A stretch of 64,000 nt of DNA from Dichetophora obliterata (lineage: Eukaryota > Arthropoda > Insecta > Diptera > Sciomyzidae), in NCBI GenBank assembly GCA_963920525.1, contig OY986438.1, forward strand, positions 136,395,022 through 136,459,021. Reading direction: 5' to 3'. The position numbers were made by a program, and so were the translations under genes. Under the pieces are notes generated by a model that made no database searches, was not told the DNA's origin, and saw only the letters and a program-made list of their open reading frames with translations. Below, in pieces: positions 10,275 through 22,745 of this stretch. How positions within the stretch are numbered: position 1 is the first letter of the stretch; each line of letters opens with the position of its first letter.

Positions 10275-13200
10275 GTCTTTAAAGATTTGCGTTTAATTCG
10301 TAAACCTTAGGAGGCATTCCAGAGATACTTTGGCGAAATTTTTTAGGAACAGGAACTTCGATAAGCCTAGGTATTTGAGTCTCGATCAAAGAAGGGCGAG
10401 GCATGTGCATAATAGGTGCTCCAGGATCTCCACTGTACCTAGTAGACTGCAGTTCCTGTAGTTTTTATCCGTGGTGATGCCCAGCTTCCTCACGTGGGCT
10501 GCTGCCATGCAGTGAGCATTGAGTATACCCACTAGTGTCCTGCAATCTCAATGCGGGCGTACCAAGATAAACAGAGTTCATTTTCCGCACTGTGTATTGC
10601 AGAATTTCTTCGAGATTTTGCACAATGTCGTAACTCTCCAGCTACGATTCTCTGCTTGTGTTGCTCTTTTTTTCGATATTCGTGTACACTTCTTGTAGCT
10701 GAGTTGGTACATGTTCTGCGAATTCTGATCTCAGCCCAGCGCCTTCCTTTCTGCCATCTCGTTCCCCTCAATGTCGTGATAACTAGGGACCAAGAAGATG
10801 TTCACTCTCTTCGATGCGCATAGTGCATCTAGTGCATCTAGTGCATCTATGATCTAAGATGTTGTTGTAGTACCAGTTGTTTGGTCTTAGACGTGTTCGT
10901 GTTTTGGAATTGACTATCATGCGAGGTAACATATAGTCCGTGCTACTACGTAGATCCTTGCCGATAGTACAATGACCGAAATTTTAAAAGCGTATGTTGC
11001 CAGCTGCCGTGAGGCGTTGTGCCGTTTTTCCAGCTATTAGTTTTGCGTGTATATCCAGTTTTGCGTGCGTGGGGTCCATACATAGAATGGTTTCAAGCGC
11101 TTTAGTTGGAGTGGACTTCAGTGCCCCAGTAACGCATAGCGCTGCTGAGTTTTCTCCAAGTTCCTGAGGTATGTTGATTTGTTCACAGTCGGCCACCACA
11201 CAATAATTCCATTGAGTAGAATAGGATGAACTACCGTTACATAGATCCAGTGCATCAAAAAGGTCGAGAGACCCCAGGTCATGCCTAGCATCTTCTCGGA
11301 TGTGTATAGTGCAATAGTGGCTTTCTTCAACTTTTCTTCTACATTGATTTTCCATGTCAGCGTGCTGTCCAATACGACTCATAGATATTTTGTGAGAATT
11401 TTCGGTATAAGACTTATTTCGTTTCATATTTGTGGTATCCACTGTGGTATCTTGTATATTTTCGTGAACATAACCAGGTCGGTTTTATCTGCATTAATAC
11501 TAAGACCGACATAATTTGAACATCTAAGTACTTCTTTGGGTGTCCTTTCCATTATGGAACTTACTGTTGATAGAAATTTTATAATTATGCTTATGTCGTC
11601 TGCATAGGTTGTTATCTTCGGAGCTCTAACTGCGAACTTTTTGAGTAGTTCATTGACCACAAGATTCCATAGTAGGGGCGAGAGGTCCTCACTCTGGGGT
11701 GTCCCACTGCGAGCTTCCCTTTCCATGGATTTGGTGCTCCACTTATCTCGAACCCTTCTGCAGCTTAGCAACTTCTTTTACCATAGGTTTCTAGCTGGTG
11801 GTGCCTCTATTGCACGTAATCCACTACGGAATGCACATTAGATATCTTTAGATGAGATAAAGAAAAGCACCGAGTGCGTATTCTTTGTGGTAGAGGGCTT
11901 TTTCTATGGTTACTTCTAGGGAGTGTAGTTCCGTTTCAACCGATTTCCCTTTCGTGTTGGTGGATAACTGAATTGCATCATTCCAAAGGTGCAAGCCAAT
12001 CAGTTTCAGAGGGTTTTGAGTATAAAGGAAGTTTGACTTATTGGCCTATAGTCCTTCGGACTGCTCTTACCTGCTTTCGGTAGGAATACAACACTTGCTG
12101 TCCTCCAGATAACCGGTACGTAATTTAGCTTGATACATCCGTTAAATATATTCTCCAGCCATGGGACGACTGATTCGGCCTTTTGCAGCATGGAAAAAAT
12201 TATACCTTCTGGTCCCGGAGATTTGTATCCCAAGAACGAGTTTACAGCAAATAGTATTCGGTCCAACATTATTAGGTCGTGTGGAACCTGTAGCGGTGAT
12301 GTTTGGGGCTTCAGCATAGCCAGGAAAATGCGCGTTTAAGAGCACTTCGAAGGATTCCTGACTGCTCTCCGTCCACTGACCATTGTCTTTGCGAAGCTGA
12401 CTCTGAATGGAAGGCTGCATTGAAAGTAGCTTCCTGAGCCTGAGTCCGTAGTTTTTTTTATGCTTGAGCAGAAGTTCTTCATAAAGTTTATATTTGCTCT
12501 GCATACGTTTGTTTTAAAAAGTTTGAGCCTGCATATGTTCCCCCCCCCCCAATTTCTTGTAGGTCAGCTATTTTAGCCAGTTTGAAGAAATGTTTTAGGT
12601 CACGTCTTTGCCCTGTAAGATTCCGACTTCACCATGATAGTCTGATCTTCGCTTCGGTCGCGTGGGCTTGCAAGAGGAGCGATAGGCCCTGAGAAGACGG
12701 ACTGAGTGAATCTTCAGGGACCTCGCAATGCCTTCCTCTGTATTAATTTGTTTGGGAGATAATAACTTAGTCTCAATGTTGCTTCTGAAGTGGTTGCAGT
12801 TAGTATTTATGGAGTTTCTGAAGATATTTTGAGCTGGTGTGTAATTAAAACTTATATTGAAGCTAATATAATTGTGGTCTGAGAAGGAGGGCTGTTCTAG
12901 GGCCCTCTAATCTGTGACCAAAATGCTGTTGTCAGAGGATAGCGTAAGGTCTAACACATTCGACGAGGTGAAGCCTACATTAGTTGGTTCCTCGCCAATG
13001 TTAGCTACACTAAATTTATGTTGTAAAATAAAGTTAAGTATAGACTCATCTCGATCATTGATGTCTGGACAGCCTCACCACTGGGTGATGTGCATTGGCA
13101 ACTGTTCCTATGACAATTGCTTGGTTTTTTCTGCCAGCGATGGCTACCAGCCTTTGGAGCTCGTCCGGTGGTGCGTTGTCGTCGTGCGTCATGTAGCATG

Positions 13201-13933
13201 AGGCGACCAGAATCGGCTCACACGCGTCACCCTCTAGCGCCACGACAGTGAGATCGTCACTTCATTAGATAAAAATAGATGCCTTTCCTTATAAGGATGG
13301 CTGTTTTTGTTCTACTTACTGTTGTTGCGAAAAACGTGTTGAAGTTATGTGACTTTAGGCAAGATAACAGACCGGCAAAAACATTCATGCCAACCACTTC
13401 GCTCCAAAGAACGAAAAAATTCCTTACTTTTAGCGAAATATCTATCAGACTTGTCACAGGTTTCCTAACTGGATATTGCAAGGTAATTAAGCACTTATCA
13501 ACCATGGGTATAGTCCAGGATGATCTGTGTAGATTATGTAGTGAAGATGAAGAAACAGTAGAGCACATTTTGTGTTACTGTAATGGTCTCATTAGGACCC
13601 GACTTCGCTACTTAGGTGCATTGTACCTTGACCGCACCAAATAGCGGATAGTTCACCCAAAGACATCACGCTGTTCCTAACGAACTTAACGATTAAGGAT
13701 GAACTATAACTTATAGAGGTTTGTTACAATAGGCCCTTGAGGCCGCAGTAACTAGGTGACTAGCCTCCTTAATTAACAATCTATCTATCTAGGCCAGATA
13801 CCGCGTTTCCCGAGGCTATCCACGGCTCCTGCACTAAAACCACATCGTAGCCTCCTTCCTCTAATACTAGAAGGAGTTCTGCGCTGGCGGTTTTGCTTTT
13901 ATGTAGGTTTATCTGGAGGGCCTTCAACTGCAT
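10275..13933 (-). pseudogene. LINE ORF2: endonuclease, RT, RNase H remnants, zinc knuckle
   Basis: ATG at 13933-13931 opens MQLKALQINLHKSKTASAEL, and QEPW (about 13820) is the apurinic-endonuclease motif. A nested LINE intervenes at 13266-13790. The endonuclease resumes with PILVASCYMTHDDNAPPDEL and VIGTVANAHH (13055-13243). The RT linker and fingers lie at 12006-12504 (KDNGQWTESSQESFEVLLN; VVFLPKAGKSSPKDYRPIS). The palm has SPLLWNLVVNEL and YADD (11595-11606), and the thumb is at 11118-11372. The RNase H is largely deleted, leaving VNIFLVPSYHDIEGNEMAE (about 10735-10815). A C...C...H...CTC knuckle follows near 10390-10480. Frameshifts, stops and deletions make it non-functional. Confidence 0.87.
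13266..13790 (+). mobile_element. Second LOA-like LINE 3' fragment nested in the first
   Basis: An open frame at 13279-13644 (121 aa) has the C-terminal LOA signature: AKTFMPTTSLQRTKKFLTFS, then LVTGFLTGYCKVIKHL, then CRLCSEDEETVEHILCYC (zinc knuckle). The 3' untranslated part ends in (ATCT)n at about 13779-13790, a simple-repeat tail. It is inserted head-on into the endonuclease of the minus-strand LINE. Some host LINE codons seem missing at the junction, so insertion was accompanied by a deletion. It lacks RT and is a dead 5'-truncated copy. Confidence 0.83.
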
Positions 13934-14225
13934 AAGGTTGAAGGTTCCTTCACAAGATCGACTTGTGTGGTCGTGCCTCCATAACCCGCATCTTCTTTAC
14001 TGAGTCCTTGCTTGGGCAGAGTCGGTCACGGCTTCTAGGCAGAGATCCTATGGCACCTCTCTGGACTCTAGTGTGTTGGTGTTGTTGTCCTTGGGGTGGT
14101 GCTTTTTGAGGCGCAGATGCACGCTTCCAACGCCCCACGCCATCTCCCGTAACGCGGGTAAATAATATCCTCTTCCCCCTTGTTAATTTGGAGGATTTAG
14201 TGTTTCCACCCTCTACTACCAGGTA

Positions 14226-14520
14226 GTGCATCAGCAAACGTCAACACTCTCCAGTCAGCTGTTGGTACGTCTGGATTTTGCTTTTGGAGAAGCTTCAGCG
14301 CGGACTCCTGTGGCACTACTCTCGGGAAGTGCACCTTTGCTTTTGGTAGAGACGGAATACTATTCCTGTCCACTACCTCCAGGTGAGCACCCTTCCATTG
14401 ACCTTAGAGTGTCGGGGTCACTACTTTTACCCAGTGCAGAGTTGGATCATCATTGTACTTCAGGATCTTTACCCCACCGTGCCAGCCAGCTCCATCAAAG
14501 GTGGACATAGGAGCGTCAGG
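14226..14520 (-). pseudogene. LINE ORF1 fragment with DUF4780-like domain
   Basis: On minus the frame gives HLEVVDRNSIPSLPKAKVHF, then ALKLLQKQNPDVPTADWRVL. This resembles the DUF4780 domain seen in ORF1 of many insect LOA/R1-type LINEs, presumed to bind RNA. A stop (TAA) interrupts the domain upstream of GQWKGAH. The N-terminal part is missing or unrecognisable beyond about 14520. The stretch continues into a basic tail near 13950-14225 with a PPQGQQHQHTR segment. Confidence 0.68.
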
Positions 14521-14600
14521 TTTGGCTTCCAACCTCGCTAACATCACCTCGAGAAGCTTCATCTCTACGGAGTTTCATCTCTCAAGAGTCATTTTCCTTT

Positions 14601-15434
14601 GGGGATCTCTCCTTGGGGCTAACTAACAAATTTGTTAAGTCCTGTCAAAATTTTATATGGGGAAAAGACTTAGCAGCTTGTTAGCAAGTTAATAAGCTGA
14701 GCACCGTGTTTTTGCTAAGTTTGCTAAGTTAGAAACGTCAAACTTATTGAGTGTTGTGATGAATCGTTTTGGGAGTGAGTTCTAACAAGTACCAAATTAC
14801 TTTTGATTTGCAGCTTTAAAGTCTAATAAAAAAATAAAAATTTTATAACAGAGTTGGTAGAGATTTAAAACATTTCAAAGGTTCTGACTAGCAAATGTAT
14901 CGAAAGTGCTCACGCACTGTAATATAAAAAATAAATTACATTTTTTGTTACTGAGTACTGGTTACACGAGTTATTTAAACCACAGATTTTTTTGTTCTAG
15001 AAGTCTGTCAGCTGATTTTGACTTATCACTTTATTACTTGATTGCAAAATGTCTTAGCAGGTCCGTTCACATCAACAGCTGGTAGCTTTAACAATTTAAC
15101 AGTTTAGCAGGAATTAGCACATTTTACTGAATACCATTAATAAGAATTTAAAAAAAAACGAACTACGTGACTACTTTAAAAAAGTAGGCGTATTGTATTA
15201 AAATCACTTTAAGTTAGGTCTGTTGTTTCACCAGAGAAAAAAATTATAGTTTTAAGAAATTTATTTTAAAAAATTTTTTTATATATTGTATCAATATCGA
15301 GGTTTTAAATAACATACTTGTTATAACAATAACAATGCTTGTTATCAACACAAACGAATTTCGCGAAGTGAAAACTTCTATACGCAAAATCTAAAGGAAA
15401 ATCTTATGGTTTGCTGCAAACCGTTTGCATCATC
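14601..15434. other. No gene seen
   Basis: Repeated short words such as TTAGCAAG/TTAGCAGG and CTAAGTTTGCTAAGTTAG (14640-14745, 15050-15120) suggest an old element, but no ends could be paired. Confidence 0.35.
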
Positions 15435-15790
15435 AGGTCTGTTCCCGTACTAAATTCAAGTAAAGTTCGAGTAAAGTTCAATCTGTGAGAGTAACTCAAT
15501 TATCTGTCAAAATGTGAGAATATGCAAAAAATTACGAAAACGACTTCAAGCAAGTTTCGAGAAGAACAGTTGCTGTTGACAGCTGATTGACAAAAAATTG
15601 AAGCAATTGGAAGAAGAAGATTCGTACTCGAAGAAACTTTTCAAGTAAAGTTCAAGCTAGTTTCGGGTAATAGTAATAGAATAGAGAGTGACAATTAGCT
15701 TGTTCTTCTTCTCTCTCGAGCTTCAAAAATGTGTAAAGAAATGCTTTCGAGCAACTTCAAGTAACTTGAATCGAGTACGGGAACAGACCT
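15435..15790. mobile_element. MITE with AGGTCTGTTCCCGTAC ends
   Basis: The left end AGGTCTGTTCCCGTACT (15435 on) is mirrored at the right end, which finishes 15790 with AGTACGGGAACAGACCT apart from small changes. Imperfect pairing continues inward as ATTCAAGTAA and AGTTCGAG/AGTTGCTCG for about 45 bp. ATC occurs just outside both ends (15432-15434, 15791-15793), possibly a 3-bp duplication. The body repeats CAAGTTTCGAG-like words and codes for nothing. The superfamily is not assigned. Confidence 0.75.
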
Positions 15791-15877
15791 ATCATTTCAG
15801 CGAATTACTTTAGTCTTCAAGCTTTAGCGATCTACTTTTTCGTTTCTAAGTATCTTACTTAATTTGTTGGTAACAAT

Positions 15878-16250
15878 GGCCGCATTCAGCGCAGACAACT
15901 GTCGTGAATTGTAATGGAAGTGCTACCTTAGTTCACGATGTTTTTCTCTGAATGTGTTGCTACTCTACACGTCAGAAGTTAGATTCAATTTAATTTTTAT
16001 GTAAATTTAATTCAATTGCAAAGGATTCTCACTTAAATTTGCTGCGTTCTTTCTGCATTTATTAATTTAACAGCGTCAGTCACAGCATCTGACAGTTAAG
16101 AAAACAGTTGTGTTCATGTAGCATAGAATTTGTTCGCTCGATTAAAAGGCGTTCGCTACTTTATCAGTTTTAGTTAGCGCTACCAAATTTGTACCATTCA
16201 GCGAATTTTTACACAACAGTTTCCAACTGTTGTCTGCGCTGAATGCGGCC
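15878..16250. mobile_element. MITE with GGCCGCATTCAGCGCAG ends
   Basis: GGCCGCATTCAGCGCAGACAAC at the left is mirrored by GTTGTCTGCGCTGAATGCGGCC at the right, at least 22 bp and exact. AAT flanks both ends (15875-15877 and 16251-16253). The body has no open frame. The superfamily is uncertain; a 3-bp duplication would fit Harbinger-type mobilisation but AAT is not its usual TWA target. Confidence 0.78.
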
Positions 16251-16317
16251 AATATAATGATAACTTCGCTCTGTAAAACAGCTGTAAATAGTTAATGGGA
16301 CTGGCATGATGCTATAA

Positions 16318-16395
16318 TACAATAGGTATGGTATCTTCTAATGGCTAAGTCCATTACAAAATAATGGTAAGTTATAATGGTATGGTATGAAGTTT
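16318..16395. repeat. Short drifting ATGGTA repeat
   Basis: Repeated TAATGG/TATGGTA words (AGGTATGGTATC, AATGGTAAG, ATAATGGTATGGTATGA). It is the same cryptic motif as 17455-17820. Confidence 0.55.
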
Positions 16396-17454
16396 TTTGT
16401 TGGTTTTCCTGCACTTTCTCGGATATAGGTTTCATATCTATGTGCGTGACGACCACACTCACACACACAACTTATTTATCTTCTTTCTTGTTAACTTTAG
16501 CAAAATATACACAAAAAATATTCACCCACAAAAATTTCCCATTGAGCTATTTAACACTTTTTATTTTTGATATTTACACAACTAGACTTGCGTAAAAATA
16601 CATCTTTGCATATGTTTCACCATTTGTGGTTAAAGTTAAACGGCGTTAAAATTTAAGACCATCTCCCCCTCCATTCCCACTCAGCTTGCGGTTAACTAGC
16701 CGTATGAAATTAGATCTTGGCTTGATTGGGTCGGCTTTGTTTATTCAGACAAAAACAGAAATATAAACAAGGCAAATCTATTAATTTTTGTGACTCTTTG
16801 TATTCAGTCAAATGGTGGAATGACACTATGATGATTAAGGGATACATATTTATTTTTTTATGTTTATTTCAAAGGCACAAAACCGACCTTCATCTTGTTC
16901 GACAACGTGCGAAATATTATTATGACTTTTGTTTACTTTTTGTGTAGCAAAAAAAAAAAAAAATAAAATCTTGGCTTGAATATAATTTGATTTGTGGTAG
17001 ATATGTATTTTGCAAAATTCAAAATCGTGTGCATTTTCTATGCGGGTGTGCTGACTAGGCAACGGCTTACTTTTGGGTATTATTTGTTGTGCATGCAGCC
17101 TTCACTTGGTTGACCTTTTTTAGAAAAACAAAAACAAAACAAAAACCTTTTCAAGTATAGCTAATTTTTCATGAAACGCATAAGTAAAGCTTGTTATGGC
17201 TTGTTTAAATCAATGAAAAAATGTTAGAGGGAAAAAACAAACTGTGATAACTATTGCATGAGGTTTGATGTGTAAACGAGCTGTCATACTTTGGAAGAAT
17301 TTTTGATTAATATATAACTGAGTAACTCTAAAAGAGAAATAAGGGTCTTTAAAAATATTTTATTGAAATAAGTGTAAACTGATTTTAAAAATTTTGTACA
17401 AATATTGTAATTGATTACCTGAAATTATTAAAAACAAAATAAAGTATTAAAATA
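16396..17454. other. No gene seen
   Basis: AT-rich, with a poly-A run near 16950. The small open frames here do not look like proteins. Confidence 0.4.
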
Positions 17455-17820
17455 TCATGATAGATTTCGTAAATGGTTATATGGTACGATGAGTTTGATA
17501 TGATCAACATCATTTGATGGATGATTTGATATAATGTTGTGGTATAAATATCATGTGATGCATGGTATTATGATGTTATGGCATAATGTTATAATTGTAT
17601 TATATGAAAGGCTGATGGTATGTTATGATGATATGTTACAATGGAATGGTATTATAGCATGGTATAATAGTATTTTATGGCATAAAAGTATGGTTCAATG
17701 ATATGAAATTATGCTGTTTTGATGAGTTTGGTGTCATATGATGTATGGTACTTATAAAAGTATGAAGGTTTTTATGGTATGATGGATGGTATGGTATGAT
17801 AATTATATGTATATTTCTCA
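17455..17820. repeat. Cryptic ATGGTATGATG repeat tract
   Basis: Over about 360 bp the words ATGGTATGAT, ATGATATG, TTATGGCATAA and GATGGTATG recur without fixed period. This is typical of a decayed microsatellite or slippage-prone tract. Confidence 0.75.
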
Positions 17821-17829
17821 TCCTTTTTT

Positions 17830-17945
17830 CTACCTCAATTTCCAACTAATATTTCTGCAACTATTGCCTTCTACTATGTAAACTACTACTATTGTTCTAA
17901 TACTATTTGAGTAACTATTTCGACTACTATTTTCTACAACGTAAG
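17830..17945. repeat. Cryptic ACTACTATT repeat tract
   Basis: Repeats of ACTACTATT, CTACTATTT and CAACTATT. A cleaner version lies at about 25205-25320. In both places the tract lies next to ATGGTATG-like sequence, so the two loci may be copies of one composite repeat. Confidence 0.65.
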
Positions 17946-18049
17946 AAATGAAGGTATAGCACAGGGCCGTAGCCATTATTTACCCATTTGGGGGGTATCG
18001 ATGAACATTTTTTTTATTCAAATAGAAAAAAGTCCATTTGTACCTCTCT

Positions 18050-18560
18050 AAAAATGAACCTTGACTATTTTTCATAACGATTCCCAAAATATTTTGGTTG
18101 TAACGATAGCCGCCAGTGAGCTAAAACATTTTGCAAAAACCTTCAAAAAGCATGTTTTTCGTAAACATATTAACTGGTAGAATAGTTGCAAAAAAAAAAT
18201 AAACTGTCAGATATTAAAGGCCGGAATAGGTTCTTCCAATCTGAATCAAAAAATTTTAAAGTTTTGCAATAGCATTAAAGACAATGCTGTTTTCGTGACT
18301 TTTTTAATTTATTTTCACTAATATTTAAATAACTTCATTATTTCTAATGCGATCCTTACATTCAAGGTATCGTTGCAAAGGTTTTTAGTGCTTGCATTCA
18401 TGGCCAGAAATTCTCAAATTTATACTCATTAAAGCTAAAATATTAATCATAAAATAAGCACATTCTGAAAAAATTTTGTAAGAATTTAAAAAAAAAATAA
18501 AACTGAGTTATTTAAATTTTGAAAGTTTTTGTATGAATAGTTTTGTATAAAACAAAATAA
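18050..18560 (+). repeat. Dispersed inverted-repeat family X, single arm
   Basis: Words in order (ACGATTCCC, AACGATAGCC, AGTGAGCT, AATAAACTGTCAG, AATAAGCACAT) match the minus strand of 22745-22330 and, for the first part, the plus strand of 21970-22150. It seems to be one arm of an element whose other arm is not found nearby. It is non-coding. Confidence 0.55.
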
Positions 18561-19296
18561 TATTAAAAATTAAATCTTCTTTTATTGCAAATTCTACCAA
18601 CACGTCCTGATCTGTTACTGTGCGATCCTCTGTATGCTAAAGTATGCACATTAGACCATCCCATTTTTTCAACGTTTTTCGAAAAGTTCCCGGGACGCTT
18701 TGATTTCTGATTTTACTTTTAAAAACATGCATTTTGGTATATAGTACTTAAATATTAACTAACGGTAAATAGTCGCGCCAACAGCTTAAAGAGTTTTTGC
18801 CTAAAAATGCAGTATTTCAAAAAGACAAGAAATTTCTTCTTCAGTGTTTTAGATATAACTAAAAAACTAATGTAACAATTTTTATAAATTCATGCTTGTT
18901 TGAAAGCTAATACTTGTCGTCTTTAACTATAAGAAACATTGCATTTTGTTAAGAAATTTTTCTTTAATAATTCTGCAAAGTATAATTTTGATTAAAATTT
19001 TTTCGAAAATTTGATAACTTCAACTCACATTGCAAGAGCAGAAGGAAGAATTTGTTTGAGTAAGTAAATTTTTTTATTTTGAAAAATTTTACAGCAAAAA
19101 TTCTGATGTATAATTCGAAGGTTTATGATACGGTATATTTTTTAAAATTCAACACAACTACACAGTGAATTTTTCCAAAAAATATTCAATTTTAAAGAGT
19201 GGTTAAATTTTAAAAGCCGATGTTGATTTTGAATAAAACACAAATTATTTAGGAAATTACTGTCATTTCTTTTTGTTATGATAATATTGGTATTGT

Positions 19297-20112
19297 TCAA
19301 TTATGTATGGAACAAAATATCGGCAAAATGGCCGCCGCGACCTCGGCGGCACACCTCCATCCGATGGTCCAAATTTTCGATGACGCTGAGGCATTATTGA
19401 GGTTCTATGCCGTTAATGTGCCGAATTATCTCATCCTTTAGCTCTTGAATTGTTGCTAGCTTATCGACGTACACCTTTTCTTTCAAATAAACCCAAAGAA
19501 AGAAGTCCAATTGACATCGCCACTACGTGAGATAACACGGCCATTGAATTTGTCACGCAAAAGAGCCATTGTTTCGTTAGCTGTGTGGCAAGTGGCACCG
19601 TCCTGTTGAAACCACATATCGTCCACATCCATATCTTCCAATTCGGGCCATAAAAAGTTCGTTATCATCTCACGATAGCGAACACCATTCCACAGTAACT
19701 GCCTGACCGGCCTCATTTTGGAAAAAATACGGCCCGATGATGCCGCAGCCCATAAACCGCACCAGTCACTTTTTGTGGGTGCATTGGTTTTTCGACAATC
19801 AATCTTGGATTATCATTCGCCCAAATACGGCAATTCTGCTTATTGACGAATTCACTGAGGTGAAAATGTGCCTCATCACTGAAGATGATTTTCTTCGAAA
19901 ATTGATCATCCACTGTTGCCATTTCTTGCCATCATTCTGAACATTGACGACGCTTGAAATGGTCAAGAGGTTTTAGTTCTTGAGTCAATTGCGCCTTGTT
20001 AGCGTGTAAATGCAAGTCTTTATGCATTATGTTCATCAACGATGAGCGTGAGAGGTGCAATTGTTGGGCACGACGACGAGTTGAGGTGGACACCAGAGAT
20101 TTGCATGAGACC
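19297..20112 (-). pseudogene. Mariner/IS630-type transposase, catalytic part (pseudogene)
   Basis: Order on minus: helix-turn-helix end (TRRRAQQLHLSRSSLMNIMH), then DLHLHANKAQLTQELKP, first catalytic motif IIFSDEAHFHL (about 19890), NKQNCRIWANDNPR, then second motif DMWFQQDGATCHTANE (about 19590-19640). The third catalytic aspartate is gone: RSGDVNW runs directly into DFFLWVYLKEKVYVD, so about 10 residues normally holding CDLTPLDF are deleted with a frameshift near 19505-19515. The frame ends RRGRGGHFADI near 19300-19350. The deletion alone would abolish catalysis. Confidence 0.88.
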
Positions 20113-21934
20113 ATTCGTCAGTTCTTGCCACTCGAGTAACAATCGTCGTCAGCCGTAAGCGCACACAAGAAAAAAATGCATTTATACCGCTCGAGTTCGT
20201 GAACAACGATTGCTGCAAAGCACTCTTTGTCACGATTGCGAATTGATGCAAAGGCCTCCAGACCACGAGATCATTCGGATGCTTCGCTTAAAGCTCGAGT
20301 GTCAGCTGCTGCATGAATTTTTGTTGTTTCCATACTTCTCTTACCTTCAATAGCAGCGCGTTCTTCTTTGTGCTGTTTGTTTCCTTTTAGTTTATAGTTT
20401 TCTTTTCTCTACTGTGGAGCAATCAGTATTGCCAGTAGCAAGTTTTATGACAGTAAATTTTTAAAGTAACCTGAGCTAAAATTTGGACCAAGAGTGCATA
20501 AAAGTTAATCTTGAAAGCGAACTAAATTAGTAAACAAACTATTATTGAAAGTTTGTCGGTAAAATAACAACAATGTTTTGCTTTCAATGAACATTCCTTA
20601 TCCCTTCAAGACAAGCGTAACCAAAGATCCAACACAATTAAAAAATGTTTGATGAAAACCAACACAAACTTGTCATTAATTTGTTTTTTTTTTCTATGAA
20701 TGTGAGAAAGTGCAGGTTTAGCAAATGTCACGAACTGAGCTAAGTTGTGTAAGTTAGAAATAGATCCTTCTGACAACTGTTGTAAAGAAGCGACGTGTGC
20801 TGCAAAGTTTGACTAAACTATTTTAAAGAAAATGCCCAGAAAAATGAGTATTCAACCCAAATGTATGGAGTTTTTCAAAACGAGCAGGTATTTATTAATA
20901 AATCAAATTCTGTACAACTGTTAACTTTTCAAACAATGGCTAACATTTTAAGTTATGTGGTGTAGTCGAACTGATAAAAACACTTTAATTTTGATTCATT
21001 TAATTAAATACCTCTAATTTCGGGTGTAAGAACTGCGAAACTTCTACAAGAACTTAGTGCCAGAGAATGTTTAGAAAAGTCCAAGAAAGGCATAGAATAT
21101 GACTTGATCAAAATTATAGGTGCCTGTGATATTTATCAAAAGCGGCGAATATGGACAATTTAAAATTATGTAACATTTAAATTAAAATTGTTTATGTTTA
21201 ATAGTAGATACAGTAAAACTGGAAATACAAATTACTTTAAGTATTCGTAAAAAGAGTTTGCTTAACCCTTTATTACTAACCTATGAAAACACCCGTAAAT
21301 GAAACTCACAATTATAAGGACTCAAGTGTATATATCTTAAAAATGTTTAAATTCGAAATTATTTAAACCTTTTTTATTAGTTATAAATAGTTCTTTTATT
21401 AATTTCATTCACTAATTCTATGCTTAGAATAATTTTGAATGTAGTGCTACTAGGTGTAATCCACCCTACTTTTGAAATCACACGTATACGTTAGTTTTGT
21501 CAGATTTTTCACATCACCATCCTCATACTAATAGAAATTTTATTCTGCAAACATACTTAAGTTTCTTACAGCAATACGTGTTTAGTAATGTTTTATTTTT
21601 AAGGCTTTTTTTCTTTATTTTTTTATGTAATTGTTTGCGTTTTTTGTCACTTATGTCAGTTTTTAGGTCATCAAACTACGAGCCCTGGTTAATAATATAT
21701 TTATTATATTTTTTCTATGATATGCAACTGTTTTATTGTTTCTATAATAAAAATATTTTTTAATACATAGTAAGAAAAAATAAAATAACATTTTAGATAC
21801 AATATGAATATCTTGTAAAAAAATGTATATTAAATATTTTATAAGAATATTTAATAAAATATTCGTTTCATGCGCCACATAACTCATTATTTTTATTATA
21901 TATTTTTTCTTTGTGCGATGAATATTAAAGGCTG
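20113..21934. other. Unassigned insert within the mariner
   Basis: 20113-20340 is less AT-rich than its surroundings and on minus gives an open-looking METTKIHAAADTRALSEAS stretch with stops. I do not recognise it. The rest is AT-rich, with no gene seen. Confidence 0.35.
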
Positions 21935-22745
21935 AAGGTTAAGTTGTTTGAGTCAGTTCCTCACAAAAATCCTTGGTTGCAATAGCACATATGAAGATTC
22001 CTCAAATATTTCGATTCTAGTGATAGCCATGCGTGTGATGGAATGGTTTGAAATAGCCTCTAAAAATAAAGTTTTTTGTCAAAATATTGGTTGGTGTAAT
22101 AGTTTTAAAAAATAAACTGCCAGAAACTATATGGCGAAAAAACTCTTTTTATCTGCATCAACAATTGAAATTTATACATATTTTTAATATATTTTATTTT
22201 AAAATATTAATACAAAACTATCTTGATCTAAAGCTCACAATCTAATTAATGTGATTTATACAAAACGTTTAAATTTAAAATATCTTCATAAGTTGTATTT
22301 TGTTTTTTAATTTCTTACAATATTTTTTAGTATGTGCTTATTTTATAATTTATATTATAGTTTTAATAAATATCAATATTCTGACCAGGAATCAATCAAA
22401 AAATTGCAGCCACTTAAAACTTTTCCAACGATATATTGAAAGTGAGAATAGCATTTGAAATAATGACGTTTTTTTGTATGTAATTAATAATATTTAATAA
22501 GTAATCAAATAATTAATAAATGCACGAAAAACAGCATTTTCATCCATCTGAATGCAAAAATTTAACATTTGTTGATGCTGATTGAAAGAACTTTTTCATA
22601 GCCATTATTTCTGACCGATTATATTTTATAAACTACCACACCAGCCAATATTTTTACAAAAAACTTGATTTTTAGAGGTGATTTTAAACCATTCCAGCTC
22701 ACGGATGGCTATCGCTACAGCCCACAATTTTGGGGAATCATCGAT
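21935..22745. mobile_element. Inverted-repeat element, family X, two arms
   Basis: The left arm (about 21975-22175: GTGATAGCCATGCGTG, GGAATGGTTTGAAAT, ATATTGGTTGGTGT) is mirrored by the right arm (about 22745-22560 on minus: GCGATAGCCATCCGTGAG, GGAATGGTTTAAAAT, ATATTGGCTGGTGT). Arms pair imperfectly over about 180 bp. No coding sequence and no clear target duplication were seen. It is related to the single arm at 18050-18560. Confidence 0.65.

Larger units (their letters stand above)
10270..14600 (-). mobile_element. LOA-like LINE with ORF1 and ORF2, minus strand
   Basis: Read on minus from about 14600 leftwards: an ORF1 with a DUF4780-like domain, then ORF2 with endonuclease, reverse transcriptase, remnants of RNase H and a terminal zinc knuckle. 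Order and content match LOA/R1-group LINEs of insects. It is longer than the other LINE fragments here, but its middle is deleted in places and a second LINE is inserted in the endonuclease. The piggyBac-type MITE abuts its 3' end. Confidence 0.83.

Noticed and set aside
11641..12339. Plus-strand open frames
   Set aside because: They lie opposite the minus-strand LINE RT and are its shadows.
20113..20340. Host exon inside the mariner
   Set aside because: Base composition is richer and part reads open on minus, but there are stops, no splice logic and no recognised product.
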